Positions 22,680 to 35,060 of a stretch of 64,000 nt of DNA are shown here, one piece after another. The stretch is from Niebla homalea. Taxonomy: Eukaryota; Ascomycota; Lecanoromycetes; Lecanorales; Ramalinaceae. Below the pieces are notes generated by a model. The model had not been told where the DNA came from. It was given only the letters and a program-made list of their open reading frames with translations, and ran no database searches. The stretch is taken from positions 992,001-1,056,000 of the forward strand of contig JAHGAU010000005.1 of NCBI GenBank assembly GCA_019925105.1, read 5' to 3'. How positions within the stretch are numbered: the first letter of the stretch is position 1; each line of letters starts with the position of its first letter. Both the position numbers and the translations under genes were made by a program.

Positions 22680-25315
22680 GACCTCGGGGCACTTCGGATG
22701 CGGCACCCTTAAGATAGTGAAAGGCGACAGATATATCTGCACCACGCGTTCGGGCCGGTATGCTGTTTTGATGACGTTGAGGGACTCGTCAAGATGAGTT
22801 TAGCCGTTGTTGTGAAGTTTCCGAGCGTAGACGACCCTGCGTGACTAGCACCCCACATCTGAGTAGAGAAGGGTGTGAAGAGCAAGTCTCGGTGATGTGG
22901 CGGAGTGCCGCTACCAGAGATTATTGGGCTTGGAGATGGGGGATTTTTGGGGGCAAAGTATTGAGCATTACATAAGGACAGCAGGTAGTATAGATTAGAT
23001 CTGAGGGTCGTACAAAGAGAACATCAGAGTCCGACGTAATAATTGAAATAAGTAGATGGTGATATGAGCGAACGTGATGAGTTGTTCCCAGGCTTGGCTT
23101 GAACGAGTGTGAGCAATTTGTGGTTATTGATTTTGGTCGTCGTGGTCGTGAAGTTGGACAGATACAGGTAGAATGGCCAACAGTGTTATTTGCGAGGAAG
23201 ACAGATGATGAGGAATGTTTGAGTCCCCAAATCGAATGATGGTATCCTCCTTTGGGTCTGGCTTGGATCTTTGATTTCCAAAATAAATGACTCGGACTAG
23301 AGCAGATATAACCTACTGTTCAGTGTGCTTCCAAAGGGGGTGGTATTATGCGCAGCCCTCGACGGTGCAACCGGCTCACCCCGCTGAGAGAAAAGGTAGC
23401 AGGCGACAAGCCATCAACGTTGCAACAGCAAGTAGCGTATCATCAGCGGCATCATCATCAGCGTCTCCATGCTCATGTCCATTATCAAGACGCGGTCATC
23501 AGATGGGTGGGAAAGCTTCCACTCGCGTGCTCGATAGGACAACAGGGCAGGTCTGCGGATGGGCTCATTGCCCTGTGCATGAGTAAGGCCACTAGGGTGG
23601 GGACTAATCCTGTTCGGGACAAAAGCAGCTGTCGAAATACTGCAAGAGACAAGGCACCTCGGATGTAAGCCAATAGACGCACAATATGTTGACATAGCTG
23701 AACCGAATCATCCCAAAGAGACAGTGCTGAAGAGTCCGCGCCTTGGTGCATGCTCCCGCTTCCAAAAATAAGCCCGCCCAAAAAATACAATATACGAGGG
23801 TTTTGACGCTACTTTTGGAGATACGTTTCGGGCGGACAAGCCGACGGTATTGAAAGTTGAAACCGGTCTCGTCTTCACAACATCCCCCTCTGTATCCAGA
23901 CCTCCCCCTCTTGACCATGATTCCATCAATTGTCCAAGAGGACCTAACGTTCGAGCAAGGTCAGGAATACTATCTCGAAGCCACTTCTTCTCCCTCGGCA
24001 CAATCGTAAGCAGCCGGTCGCTTTGAAGGAGGGCGGTGCAGCGACGTCACTGCGACCTAGGACATGCATCATTCATCTATTAATAGTTGCGCGGCGTCGC
24101 TACGGAGCGCTAAGCGAGTAGCCGGGCTCTCCTTTCTTGGTATGGTCCCCGCTCACAGGCCGCTTCACTAAGTTGCATTAGAGCCCCCCGCTGCTTGTAA
24201 GCACGTTCCTGATACCCAAAGTGCTTACAACCAGTCATTGTCAAAACCAATGGTATGCCGATTTGTGAAAGAGGACCGATGATGTCTGGCTTGCGGAGAT
24301 GGGGGCCCATTCGCTGTATTCCGTACACAGCCCCTTTTACTTGGAGAGGCCCTATCTTATATCTACTACATGCGATGCGTCTTCGCAGGGGCAATACGAA
24401 TGTACACTGATTACAACCCATCAGGTGACTCTGCTGCATGATCTCGATTTCTTTGTGGTCTCATCTCGGTCGGGAGAGTTTGCATGCCTGCATCATGCTT
24501 CGATAAACCATATTGGCGAATACCACACGATACCTCCATTGCCTGGTCTGACCGCTATACGCTGTTACCTTTGCAGTACACAGCAACGTCGCTGGAGAAC
24601 GGGAAGTCATTGTCGCAGCTGGGTGAGCATTATCAATTATCGAATCATCCAAATTTAGTGTATTATGTCGCGAATTCTCTGATGATGACGACTGGATAAT
24701 GCAGTCTCTGTCCAAAGCGTGCATGCTTCTCCGTTCTCCAATGGTCCAAATTCAATCTCCAATGTGGACTTGTTCGTTCTGCTGTCACAGACACCGAAAT
24801 CCACAACAGGTTGTGTTTGATAGCACTGACGCAGTTCTAGCGCCATGTGTTCGTGTTACGACTTGGTTTCAGCCACAAAGAGGATAACGTTGTTGATTTA
24901 AAATTCGCAAACCAGAGCACGAATGCGCCCCTCGATCCTTGTCGAGCATCCTTCAATGCATACAGCGTAGACGTCTGCAGACGTCTGCGTCCTCGCTCCC
25001 TTTGAGGTACGACGTGGCCTATGTCCTGTTCAGTCAAAGCCATTGCAGCAGCTCGCATAACTTCAGCAAAAGCAGGTGGCTTGATGGTGGATTTCCATAT
25101 CCTCAGTAGTGCGCGCGACGTGCGTGCGGCGTGCGCGTCACCCAATGCAACTATTGGATGACGCTCCCGTAGATGACAGCGGGACTTGGGTAAAGCCAGA
25201 TGCAAACAAAAGGTACTGTGTCACTACGAAATACTGTCGCTGCCTCCTTTGGACATCAGTCGTTCGGACAGTCATCAATTTTAATCGCACTCAAAGCTGT
25301 AAAACCTCGGCTGCC
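22680..25315. promoter_or_regulatory. Long gene-poor interval upstream of the Zn2Cys6 regulator
   Basis: This 2.6-kb interval is the largest gap in the gene-rich arm. It lies between the regulator's start and the Kap104 stop. It is not RIP-mutated and has normal base composition. Short open frames occur in all frames (up to about 120 codons, e.g. minus 24,837-25,205), but none has recognisable domains or joins cleanly by splicing. It probably contains the regulator's promoter and a long leader, or a non-coding RNA. One perfect 18-bp palindrome is listed separately. Confidence 0.45.
24969..24986. promoter_or_regulatory. Perfect 18-bp palindrome with two GACGTC cores
   Basis: AGACGTCTGCAGACGTCT is its own reverse complement. 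It contains two GACGTC cores, the centre of CRE-like bZIP sites, flanking a CTGCAG. It lies in the gap downstream of Kap104 and far upstream of the Zn2Cys6 regulator. A dimeric binding site is one reading; a small hairpin in a 3' leader or transcript is another. Confidence 0.4.
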
Positions 25316-28215
25316 TCAAGCCAAATCATACGACATTTTTAGCCTTTGCTGCTGCTCCAGCGATAGGTGATGAACGACTTGTCCAAAATATTCTCCATTC
25401 AAGGCCTTATAGCCACTCAAGACCTGGATGTCACAATTCAGTAAAGAGTTTTATATCTGTGGACCAAAAACAAACCTGCTGAAAGGAGTCGCCAATGCTT
25501 TCTGACAAGTCGCGAGGTCCTTTACTCTCCTTACTATATGCCAGACAGGCTTGCACATAAGGCAGAAGATGTGGGAGCATCCCGTAAGGATTCTGTCGGA
25601 CGATGGAGTTCAGTCCTAGGAAAGCATGGGCCTTCTCGTCTGTCTGTTCAACCGGCTCAATGATGTGCAGAAACTGCTGGACGAATTCAGCCAGCTGAGG
25701 AGCAACGACCGATGGCGAGCGCACCCCCAGACGACCAATAGCGATGACGGCATTTTCACTGACTGAAAATGGTATGCCGGGCTGGTCAATGATAGCCTTC
25801 AACCTGTGATATAATTCAAGAATATAAGGCATCATTTCTGGTCCATCGTACTTCATGGCAATCTCTCCACAAGACCAGCAGGCGTTGTTAATCACACTAA
25901 AGACGGTGGCGCTCTCACTTGACTTGGCATGATCTAAGTCCAATTGCCGGATGGCCACAGGTAAGATAGCCGTCAGAGAAGGATGCAGCTGCGGAAAAAC
26001 ATTTACAGCACAGTCTCCAAGCAACGCATATGCCGACTGTCGAACGTCATTGCTTGGATCCTGGACGCAGTATATGACTAGGTCGAAAAAACTTGGCTGG
26101 GCGCTTTGAACGAGCTCAGCACTCTGCGATGGCTCGAGAGCCTGAATGATAGCGCTGAGAAGATCGAGACTGGTGACCAGGAAATCCTTATCAGGTTTGT
26201 CTAGGGAAGCATCACCCACCATATGAGACTGATTCAGATTCCCGTGAACAATCCTGATACATCTGGCAAAAGTTGGCCCTGCAAACGGGGCGAACGCATT
26301 CCCAAGCGCGGCTGCAATGTAGGCAAGGCATTCGTGGAGTGGGAAAAGCTCCTGTGACTGATCTGAAATTTTCTCCCATCTACTGATGAGCGCCGGCATC
26401 AGTAGTTCTAGAAGTCCGGGATCCCTGAGCTCCGGTCCGATCTGGTCTGCCAATGTTTGGACGCAATCATAGAGGACAAAGATGTTTCGATCTTTGTAAA
26501 TACCGAAACATGCTACGAATGTGCGAATGATGTACTCGCTGTGTGGTCCCAATGCTTTGCCCGCTTTTTCGCCCATATTTGCGAAGGCTGAAGCGGCAGC
26601 AATCTGAACTCGTTTGTTCTTATCCATCATGCGACCAAGAATTCCGTTCAGCATTGGAGTGAAATATTGTGTTCTGCCTTCGCCGCCAAGGTTCAGGGCC
26701 CAAACGGAGTACCTTCCAAGAGCCCAGCAAGTAATCAGCCGTACCGAGGGTTCGTTGTCCTTAAGGAGAGAAGTGAGGTATGGGACTATGTTAGGGAGCG
26801 CCGGTGCAACAGCATCCAGACATCCCTCCGCTACCGCGCCGATAGCAAGAACCGCAGCCTCGCGGTACGGCCATTCACTGTGCGTCAAATTGTTGTTCAG
26901 ATACTCCAATGCAATGTCAAATACCAATCGATGAAAATTCGAGGCCAGAACATCGAGCGCGGCCGCGGAGCACTTCCTAAGATTCCATTCGTCTTCTGGC
27001 TCAACGTCACCGTCTTCATCGTCATCGATTTCTCCTTCCTCGATGTCATCTAAGTTCGACTTTTGCCCATTGGTGAAAGTTCTCGACGCTTTTGAAGCTG
27101 CAAATCGAGGCTTAATGTCTTCCGAACGATCCTCTATACCGGCATCGTCAATATCTCCAGACAGCCTGATCACGGTGTCTTCATCGTAGACCATACTATC
27201 AAGTAGCACGGGAATGATTCTATTCAGGTATGGTTCTAGCGCTGGACACATCTTGCTGTTTTCGCTAATTGCAAGCCAAAACTCGGCAGCTTCTAAGGCG
27301 GACTCTTGGTTCTCTGTATTTCTCTGCTGAAGGCACATGTACGACACAAGACCTTCCATATGAGGTTGTATTTTGTCCGGCCGAATGTCGACTACCAGGA
27401 CGAAGAATCGGCACAGGTGCCGGCGGACATCTGGATTTGAGTCGCTGGCCAGACGAAATAGATGATCAAGGATTACGTCAAGCATGTTGATGATGGTGTC
27501 AGATTTCTGGGGGAGGAATGAGTTGATGGAGGCGACCGTAAGGGCCCGTACACGAGGGATTGCACTTGTGGTAATCTTCAGGAGCCGAGGGATGATGAAC
27601 TGTAGAGGAGCTTGACCATGATATACACGATCGAGCTCTTCGGCACGATCTTCGCATAGCTGAGCGAGAGCTCCCATCGATCCCTCTTGGGCGGCGTCTG
27701 ATGCGCCGCCCTGCTCATTGGCTGCAATGCTTAATAGCTGTGGCAAAAGCTCAGGCCAGCTCGAAATGCCACTCTTTTGAACAATCTCGGTAATGACAGT
27801 ACCTGTCAGGCTTCTGATCTGAGTATTTGCATCCTCAAGGCAGGATATAATATAAGCTCGGATGTAATCCTTAGTCGGTTCGTCCAAATTCTTGAAATTG
27901 CTCCTGATGAGATTCTTCAGATTGATGGCAGCCGAGCTCCTGACAAGCGTAAGCTCTGATGCCGAGAGATTTAGTGTCTGTGTCACTCTTCCGTTCGACA
28001 GAATGTAAAGAAGGTATTTTGCAGTCTCTGATTTAGCCTTTGCTTGTGTGAGCATCTAAAAGACGGGTGAGCAGGCGCCTGACCCAAAGACCTGAATTGA
28101 TGTTCAACGTGCTTACAAGGGTAGCTTTCTTCTGGGCGACAGGGTTATGAGCACTGAGTGCATCTTTCAAGTAGCCCGCGAGCTCCGAGAGTATTCCAGC
28201 TTCAGGCTCCCACAT
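25316..28215 (-). CDS. KAP104: Karyopherin beta-2 / transportin (Kap104)
   Basis: A nuclear import receptor for PY-NLS cargo such as mRNA-binding proteins. Exons are 28215-28117, 28055-25476 and 25423-25316, giving 928 residues plus stop, the usual length. It starts MWEPEAGILSELAGYLKDAL and is built of HEAT repeats throughout. An acidic loop (EEGEIDDDEDGDVEPEDE, residues about 371-388) followed by WNLRKCSAAALDVLA is the hallmark of this subfamily; in transportin that loop releases cargo on RanGTP binding. Later repeats include WPYREAAVLAIGAVAEGCLD and VRLITCWALGRYS. The last intron joins FQQ to VLSGYKALNGEYFG. The ATG at 28215 is preferred because MWxP is the conserved start; the frame is open upstream with another ATG at 28302. 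The gene begins only about 450 bp from the repeat block. Confidence 0.94.
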
Positions 28216-28670
28216 TGTCACTTGCGGAGACTTTCCCTGTGGCAATGGAGTATCAAGATATTCTTGAAATGATTCTAGCAACTTTGTTTCAGTGGCGTCC
28301 AACGTACAGCTTGCGCTGCGATCTTGGGGAGCATGGTTGAGACGATGGATCCGACTATTGTTAATCTCCTTTGATCAGGTTCAATCTGCTTCTTGGGTTT
28401 TACTGCTTAAGTATGGATTCACGAAGTTGGCGATCATTGATCTTGACGACAAGATTATCTCATGTTAGTAACGTATCTGGAATCTGGGCAGCGGCAAGAT
28501 GCAATATCTAATACCACACGATTGAGTGTAGGCTGCGCTTGGCAGCTGCGGGGGCATTCGGAATCCAAAATATGTGGTTCTCGGCGCTAGCTTTTTTTCT
28601 TTTCGTATTTTTGCGACAGCCAAAATTGGGGTGAAATTACTCTAAGCTTGCAGTCACGCTAACTTCAGCG
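28216..28670. promoter_or_regulatory. Kap104 upstream region and edge of the AT-rich block
   Basis: About 450 bp of normal-composition DNA upstream of Kap104 hold its promoter. CpA dinucleotides remain common up to about 28,665 and then almost vanish, marking the edge of the RIP-mutated block. Confidence 0.6.
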
Positions 28671-28932
28671 GTAATAAGGGTGGTTTAAACTATATTTGAA
28701 GCCTTTTAATAGGTATAGGGTCCAAATATCTTGAGTCTAACTAAAGTAATAGTTATTGCGGACCCTAGGGGTCACTAATACGACTAGAGTTTTTCGTATT
28801 GCAGGTAGTAGGTTAATTCTCGTAGAAGAGAAGTATATAAACGTAAAGTAAATAAATATTTTATTAAATTATAGTTATTCTGGACGTAAAATCCGTCCGT
28901 TATAAAGTTGTTAATAATTAATATATTATTAA

Positions 28933-29455
28933 ATCTGCGACCTCCTTGGATCGAGTGAACTAAAAAATGGATTTATTCACTTAAACCGCTTATAAATTAC
29001 TTACGAGTATCTAGGAAAACTTACGAGGGGTTTAAACGGTCTTAAATAAGTAAAAAGAATTAAAAATATAATTATTTAAAACGGTAAGATAGCGGTTTTT
29101 ATTTTTTATAAAATTTCTTATAAGCTTTCTTAATAACGGGAATACCCGTAACCCCCCCTATAAGCCGTAATATTTAACGTTTTTAAAAATAGATTATAGA
29201 TTCAGTTAATTTAATTAAAACTTACCCTTAAAGTTAATACTTATCCTTAAAAGAAGGGTATTAAAGGGGGTAATTTAATTAAAAAACGTTAAGTTTAGGG
29301 GAAAAAATAAAACTTATAAATAAATAAAATACTTATAAGTAACCCGGATATTTATAAACGCTTAAAGGCTAAGTAAAAAGGGATATACTTTCAATCTGCT
29401 TAACCTACTCGCGTATACTCGGAGTACTTATATGCTGGTTTATAAATTTATAGAT
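28933..29455. repeat. Repeat X, copy 1 (about 520 bp)
   Basis: This copy aligns end to end with the copy split at 29,930-30,438 and 37,870-38,162. Both begin ATCTGCGACCT and end near a GCAGAT (mutated here to ATAGAT), a short inverted terminal match. Both hold GGATTTATTCACTT, then a hairpin, then GGAGTRCTTATATGCTGGTT near the right end. It has no coding trace. It may be a non-autonomous DNA transposon or the remnant of another element; the class is not established. Confidence 0.6.
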
Positions 29456-29504
29456 ATAATAAGTTTTAATTTATCTTATAATAAAAATTATATCAATAAA
29501 TTTA

Positions 29505-29745
29505 TTACCTGATCGGATCGAGAGCCCCATAAAAAAAGGAATTAATTCACTTAGACCGCTTATAAATTATTTATAAATGAATCGTAAAACTTAGGAGCGC
29601 TTTAAGCGGTTCTAAGTAATTTAAGTAAGAAAAAAATTAAAAGACTTTAAAATTATAAAATAATAGTTTTATTTCTTAATATATTTTTTAATTAAGTTTT
29701 CTTAACGCTCAGGTATAACTATAACCCTCCTTATTGATAAGGATC
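29505..29745. repeat. Repeat X, partial copy
   Basis: The stretch from GATCGAGAG through the TTAATTCACTTAGACCGCTTA segment follows the left half of the other X copies and then stops matching. It is heavily mutated. I treat it as a truncated X fragment. Confidence 0.5.
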
Positions 29746-29955
29746 ATGCTTGGAATAAGATTACAAGGCTATATATTGATTGAAAGAATAACTATAAAGA
29801 GTAAAAATATAAAGATTAATTAAAAGGGCCTTTTATTAATATACGCCAAGCCAACTTACCCTTTATAGTTAATGACCGGGATATATAACCCGAGTATTTC
29901 GCTTATATATTATTACCGTATATTACCAAATCTGCGACCTGCTTAGAGCGAGTAG

Positions 29956-30209
29956 CTGTTATGGCAGTACCTACCCTGGAGCAAGGGCTCCGGGGTAGGG
30001 CCTACCCCTGGGGGTGATCCCCCGGGTAGACTACCTTCTCATATATGGTAATAGCGGCTTACCCCTAAGCGCTATTACCTACCCCGGATAGCTACTTTTG
30101 TCCATGAGATGGCCGAGTGGTTATCACCCTGACAGAGTAAAAGCGCTATTACCTACCCCGGATAGCTACTTTTGTCCATGAGATGGCCGAGTGGTTATCA
30201 CCCTGACAG
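29956..30209. mobile_element. Small GC-rich hairpin element inserted in repeat X
   Basis: About 254 bp of normal GC content sit inside AT-rich DNA. Comparison with X copy 1 shows an empty site, so this is an insertion. The ends are CTGTTATGG and CCCTGACAG (imperfect inverted repeats), flanked by TAG or AGTAG duplications. It contains four near-perfect hairpins: 29,970-29,999 (CCTACCCTGGAGC arm, 4-nt loop), 29,992-30,008 (GGGGTAGG arm), 30,002-30,029 (GGGGG/CCCCC) and 30,047-30,079 (GGTAATAGCG arm). A 74-bp direct duplication fills its right half. TGGCCGAGTGG in each unit matches a tRNA-type A box. No coding capacity. It is not RIP-mutated, so it is probably younger than its surroundings or too short to be a RIP target. 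Confidence 0.6.
30067..30209 (+). repeat. 74-bp tandem duplication with tRNA-like A box
   Basis: Two units, 30,067-30,140 and 30,141-30,209, are identical over about 69 bp. Each holds GATAGCTACTTTTG, ATGGCCGAGTGGTTATC and ends in CCCTGACAG. The motif resembles the 5' half of a serine or leucine tRNA. No matching B box is seen. Complete identity of the units shows the duplication is recent. Confidence 0.85.
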
Positions 30210-30438
30210 TAGCCAAAAAAAAAAAAAAAAGGGATTTATTCACTCAGACCGCTCGTAAGTCACTTACGAGAATCCCGGAAAACTTATAAGCGCTCCGAGC
30301 GGTCCCGAACGGGTAAAAAAAAGTTTAAAATTCAAATATTTAAAACGGTAAAATAACGGTTTTTAATTTTTTTTATAAATATTTTTATTCAAGCTTTCTT
30401 AACAGCGGGTATTATTATTACCCCCCCTATAAGCTTTA

Positions 30439-30649
30439 TATTATGGTAGGAAACAATATAGGGGTTAGTGCTTACCTCGTAACCCTAGCGTAGCTGGGCC
30501 ATAGGAATACTTAATACTAATCTTTCCCACTTTTCTTTTTATTTCTTTAATAATTAATTTACTTATTAAATATATTATTTATTAAAATTATATATATATT
30601 TTATATTATTATATTACTTTTAAGCTTTAAATATATATTTAACTTAATA
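30439..30649 (+). repeat. 5' LTR of gypsy copy A (211 bp)
   Basis: It matches 37,659-37,869 base for base apart from C/T and G/A differences. It begins TATTATGGTAGG, where the original TG end has become TA, and ends CTTAATA where the partner keeps CTTAACA. Confidence 0.9.
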
Positions 30650-32899
30650 TTTTAATTGCTATTAACCTTTTTAAAGGGTAATAATCCGAAATATTAAATT
30701 ATATACGTAATTAAAAAAGGAGAAAATTATATACTTCCCGTATTTAAGCCGTATTTATTAATATAATAAATCCTAATACTTTACGTTAAAAAACTTAACT
30801 TAAAGGGGAAAATACCATACTTTTTATCTTTTAGATTTAAGAAATCTCTTTTAAGTCTTTATTTAAATCGGAGTCTATAATTGTTAATAATAAAAATTAA
30901 CGCCGAAGATCCCGATCCGGGTTTATCGCGCCTTTTCCTTATAAGTAAAAACGGGTATAGTTTAAGTCCGTATTAAACCTTCCTTAAAAGTAAAAACGTT
31001 AAAGATAATAATCTAAGTTTATTATATTTACTCTTCCGGAATAAAACCTTTTTCCTTTAAAATAAATATTTTTTATAAACGTATATTATAATAAGGAGGA
31101 ATAAGGCTTTTATATTATTATTATATAAAAGGAAAAAAAGCTAAATAAAATAATTTATTAAATTAAACTTTATAAAATAAAGCTTTATAAATAATTTATT
31201 TATTTAAATAAATAAATATCGGAAACTTATTCTATAAACTTTTAGAATACGTATAAATCGCTATTAAATTATATAATATAAGTTAAAATGCTTTATCCGA
31301 TTATTATTAATTATAAATTTATATTACCGGATATTTATAAGTAAACCGTAAATAAAACTTAAATTAAGAGTTTAAAGAAAAAATCCTATAATTATATTAA
31401 GGTCTTTATATTCCTTAAATATAAAGATAAAAGTATTAAGGAGCTTTAAAAATAAATTAAAAACGCTTTTATAATTTTCTTTTTAAACTTTAATTATAAT
31501 ACGGATTACGTCCGTATTATATAAGCTTTACTTTCCTTAAAAAGTAAAATTAAAAGCTTATAAGCGTATTATAAGCATAAACTTAAATCCGATTCTACGT
31601 TAATTTAAAAAGAATTTATTAAATTCTTAAGTTCTTTAATATTAAACCTTATTAATAGAAAGATAGAAATTTAACTTTAATATATAAGTTTAAAATAAAA
31701 TAAAAAATAATCAATTTATAATTTTAATATATAAATAATATTTTTAAAGAATTAATTCTTAAAGTATATAAAAGAATAATAAGTTACTTATTTATTTTAT
31801 AAGTTTAAAAAGTAATTACGTTATATAATAATATAAGTATTAAACGGGGTTCTTTTTATATATAATAAAATTATTACGTATATAAATCGTCTTAAATTTA
31901 ACGATATAATTACTTATTCTTTATAAAAAAGAATAAAAAAAAGATTATTAAGAATAAATCTTTAAAGAAAAAATTTAAACTTTTTATAAATTAGCCGCTA
32001 AATTAAAGCTTTTTATAAAATTAATAAATAAACCTTTTTAATATAACGTATTATTATTATTAAGTAAAAAGGTATAAGAAATCAAGTTATCCGTTACTTA
32101 AGAAGGAACGGAAAATTATCGGATCCGCTTTATACGTAAAGAGGGAGAATAATTAAGGAAATATTAGTTTTATAATAAAAGCTTTATTAAGACGCGGGGG
32201 TTATAATTATTAATTTCGGAAAAGGTTATTATTAATAAGGGTTAAATATTCCTTAATAATACTGGAAAAAAAAGTATAAAAATTTATTTTAATACGGGAA
32301 TAAAGATTAATATAATTAATTAAAACTTTATAATAAAAAAGGATTTATTTTATATTTAAAATACGGTTTTATTAAAGTTTACTTAAATAAATAATAATAA
32401 TATATTCTATTATAATATTTATTTATTAAAGCTTTATATATATAATAATTAAGGGTAACCGGGAATAATAAAAATTATTATATATATAATAAATAAATAA
32501 GGCCCGTTAATAACCTTAAGGATATTAAGTTTAATTAATTTAAGAATTAAATTAAATTTTAAGGAAAAGAGGTGGTACTTTAAGGTTAATAAGTAAACTT
32601 TTTAAATTAATAAGCTATATATATTTATAATAATATTAAAAAAGGAGCCGGTAATATATATTTTAATAATTATAAACCCGTTACTTAAAAGTTAAGTTAA
32701 CTTAAGAGCGGTTAAAAGTTATATAAGCTATAACTTAACCGTAAAAGGACTATCTTTATCAGTTAAATTATCCGAATATATAGATATTTTTTTAATAAAA
32801 GAAGCCAGTAAACTTTTTACGTATATAAAATATAATTACGTAATTAAAACCACCATTAAACCGCCGTATGGACCTTTATATACCTTATTTAATATAAAG

Positions 32900-33500
32900 T
32901 TAACGGTTCTTTAAGTTTACTTAAATGAAGTATTAATAAAAAAGTAAATATAATATTTTATTAATCTTACGGGTTTATTAATCCTCTTTATACTTAAGAA
33001 AAACGGGGGTTTACGCCTTTATATGGATTATTAAGGGCTAAATAAAGTAATAATTAAAAATTATTACTTTTTACCCTTAATTAATGAAACTTTAAATTAA
33101 TTTTATAGAATAAAAAAATTTATAAAGCTTAATCTTAAGGATATTTATTATTATATATAAATTAAAACGGATAATAAATAAAAGATTACGTTCTGGATAT
33201 ATTATGGTTATTTTAAATATATAATTATACCGTTTAAGTTAATAAATATACCGGTAACTTTTTAAGCTTATATTAATAAGTTATTAACCGGTATTATTAA
33301 TAAATTTTGCGTTATATATTTAAATAATATTTTAATCTTTTTATATATTAAAAACGAGTATTTAACGTATATAAAATGGGTCTTAAAGCGGCTTTAAAAA
33401 TTTAGACTTTTTATAAGTCTTAAGAAATATAAGTTTTTTATTATTAAAATAAAATTTTTAAAATTTATAATATTAATTATAAGCGTAACGATAAATAAAA
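32900..33500 (+). pseudogene. Reverse transcriptase relic of gypsy copy A
   Basis: Translated in one plus frame, the region shows Ty3/gypsy RT blocks broken by stops: GGLRLYMDY followed by GLNK and PLINETL (about 33,005-33,100); GYFKYIIIPF (about 33,206); and YLNNILIF (about 33,315-33,340), in which the two catalytic aspartates of the active-site block read as Asn. G-to-A changes explain the substitutions. The product would be inactive. Confidence 0.85.
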
Positions 33501-34839
33501 GTAAAGTAAATATAATTATATTATAATTTAAGTTTAAGTCTTTTTATAATATATAAGTCTTCTTTAATTTTATTAACTTCTTTAAGCGTTTTATTTATTA
33601 TTATTTTATAAAAACGGCTTTTTTAACGGAGTTATTAAAAAGGAATATAAAGGGTATAAAGTACAACCCGTTTACGTAACCTTTAATAACAGAACGGGCG
33701 TTTAAAGAATTACGTAAAACGTTCCTTAATATCCCGATTTTACGTTACTTTAATTTAAGCCTTTAAATTAAAGTTAAAATAAATATGTTTAATTTTGGCT
33801 TTATAAATATCTTATCTTAATTATATTAAGATAAATAATAACGATTTATTATTTTTTAATTTTATAAAATAATAAACGCGGAACCTAATTATAAAACTTA
33901 TAACCAGGAATTACTAATAATTATTATAGCTTTTAAGTAATAACGTTATTACTTTAAGGGTAGTTTTTATATAATTAAGGTATTAACCGATTATAATAAC
34001 CTGAAAGGTTTTATGGAAGTTATTACTTTAAACGGTAAATAAATATAATAAGCAATAAAACTAGCTTTATTTAACTTTATTATTAAATATTAATTAGGTA
34101 TTTTTAACCCGGCGGATACGTTTAATTAACGATTTAATTACGTATTTATTAATATATTAATATTAAAATTATTGTTTACGTTATAGGAGAAGTTAACGAT
34201 TATAAAGGGTTTAATTAACCTTATATTCTAAAAGATTTTAAAAATTTATAAATAAACTTTAATTAATTAAAATAAGGTAATATAAAAACGTAAAAATAAC
34301 GTATATAAGCCGTTAATAATTATTCCTTTTTTAAAAGAAATAATTTAGAATTCAATAATTAACGTTATTTGGGAAATGTATTTAAAATCGGTATATTATA
34401 TGAAATATAGGGACCCTTAAACTTTAAGAAAGGGTAATATTACGGGTACGTAGGCTATACGTATTTATAACGTAATTAAAGAATAGCTTAATCCTATTAT
34501 TGGGATTATTAATTATAAATAATTTATTTTACGTATTATTATTTAAGTTATAATAACGTATAAAACGGTATATAATCCCGAAATTAAATCTATAATGGAA
34601 CTTATTAAGGCGTTTTAAGTTAAAAATATTTTTATTTTAAACCATAAAAGCGCTAAGTTTATAAATAAGGTACTTAAGAAAACCGGTGAATAGATATTTA
34701 ACTTAACCGGTTTTCTAAGATATAATAAATACTTATATATCCTTATTAAAGAAACCGTATAAAAAGAGTTATTAAAACGATATTATAATAACCCCGCCTC
34801 GGGATATTTTAAAAATAACCGTATTAAGGGAATCCTTAA

Positions 34840-35060
34840 TAGATTTTATATTTAAGAAAATATAAATATAAATATTAAATTATACGTTAATTTATATAAT
34901 ATTTATTAAAGAATTAAAGCTCTTAAATATAAGCCCTATAATGAATTAAATAATTTATTAATATCGTTATATCCTTTTTAGGAAATTATTATAGATTTTA
35001 TTATAAATTTATTATTTAATAAGTAATAAAATTATATATATAATATAATTTTAATTATAA
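34840..35060 (+). pseudogene. Integrase relic of gypsy copy A
   Basis: A degraded zinc-binding region (about 34,860-34,920) is followed by KPYNEL and then, at about 34,985-35,005, EIIIDFI, matching the start of the integrase catalytic core with its first Asp. Stops interrupt the frame. The order RT then integrase places the element in Ty3/gypsy, not copia. Confidence 0.8.

Larger units (their letters stand above)
29930..30438. repeat. Repeat X, copy 2, left part (split by two insertions)
   Basis: This is the left half of the second full X copy. It is interrupted at 29,956-30,209 by a GC-rich hairpin element and ends at 30,438, where the gypsy element inserted. It carries the best-preserved X hairpin: GACCGCTC and GAGCGGTC arms around CTCGTAAGTCACTTACGAG at about 30,241-30,304. 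The right part resumes at 37,870. Confidence 0.65.

Noticed and set aside
23287..24001. Several overlapping open frames of about 100 codons in the long gap.
   Set aside because: All three frames on both strands are open over similar stretches with no domain, start context or splice logic, so no gene is called.
24837..25205. A 122-codon minus-strand open frame between Kap104 and the Zn2Cys6 regulator.
   Set aside because: No recognisable domain, Arg/Ala-rich composition typical of chance frames, and no supporting splice structure.
30215..30230. A run of 16 A residues after the hairpin element, suggesting a SINE poly(A) tail.
   Set aside because: Repeat X copy 1, without the insertion, has an A-run at the same place, so the A-tract belongs to the target, outside the element's duplication.
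30434..30444. An LTR boundary at the TGGTAGG of 30,444, giving a 206-bp LTR.
   Set aside because: Five further bases (TATTA) are shared by both LTRs upstream, and only the 211-bp boundaries give matching CTTTA target duplications.
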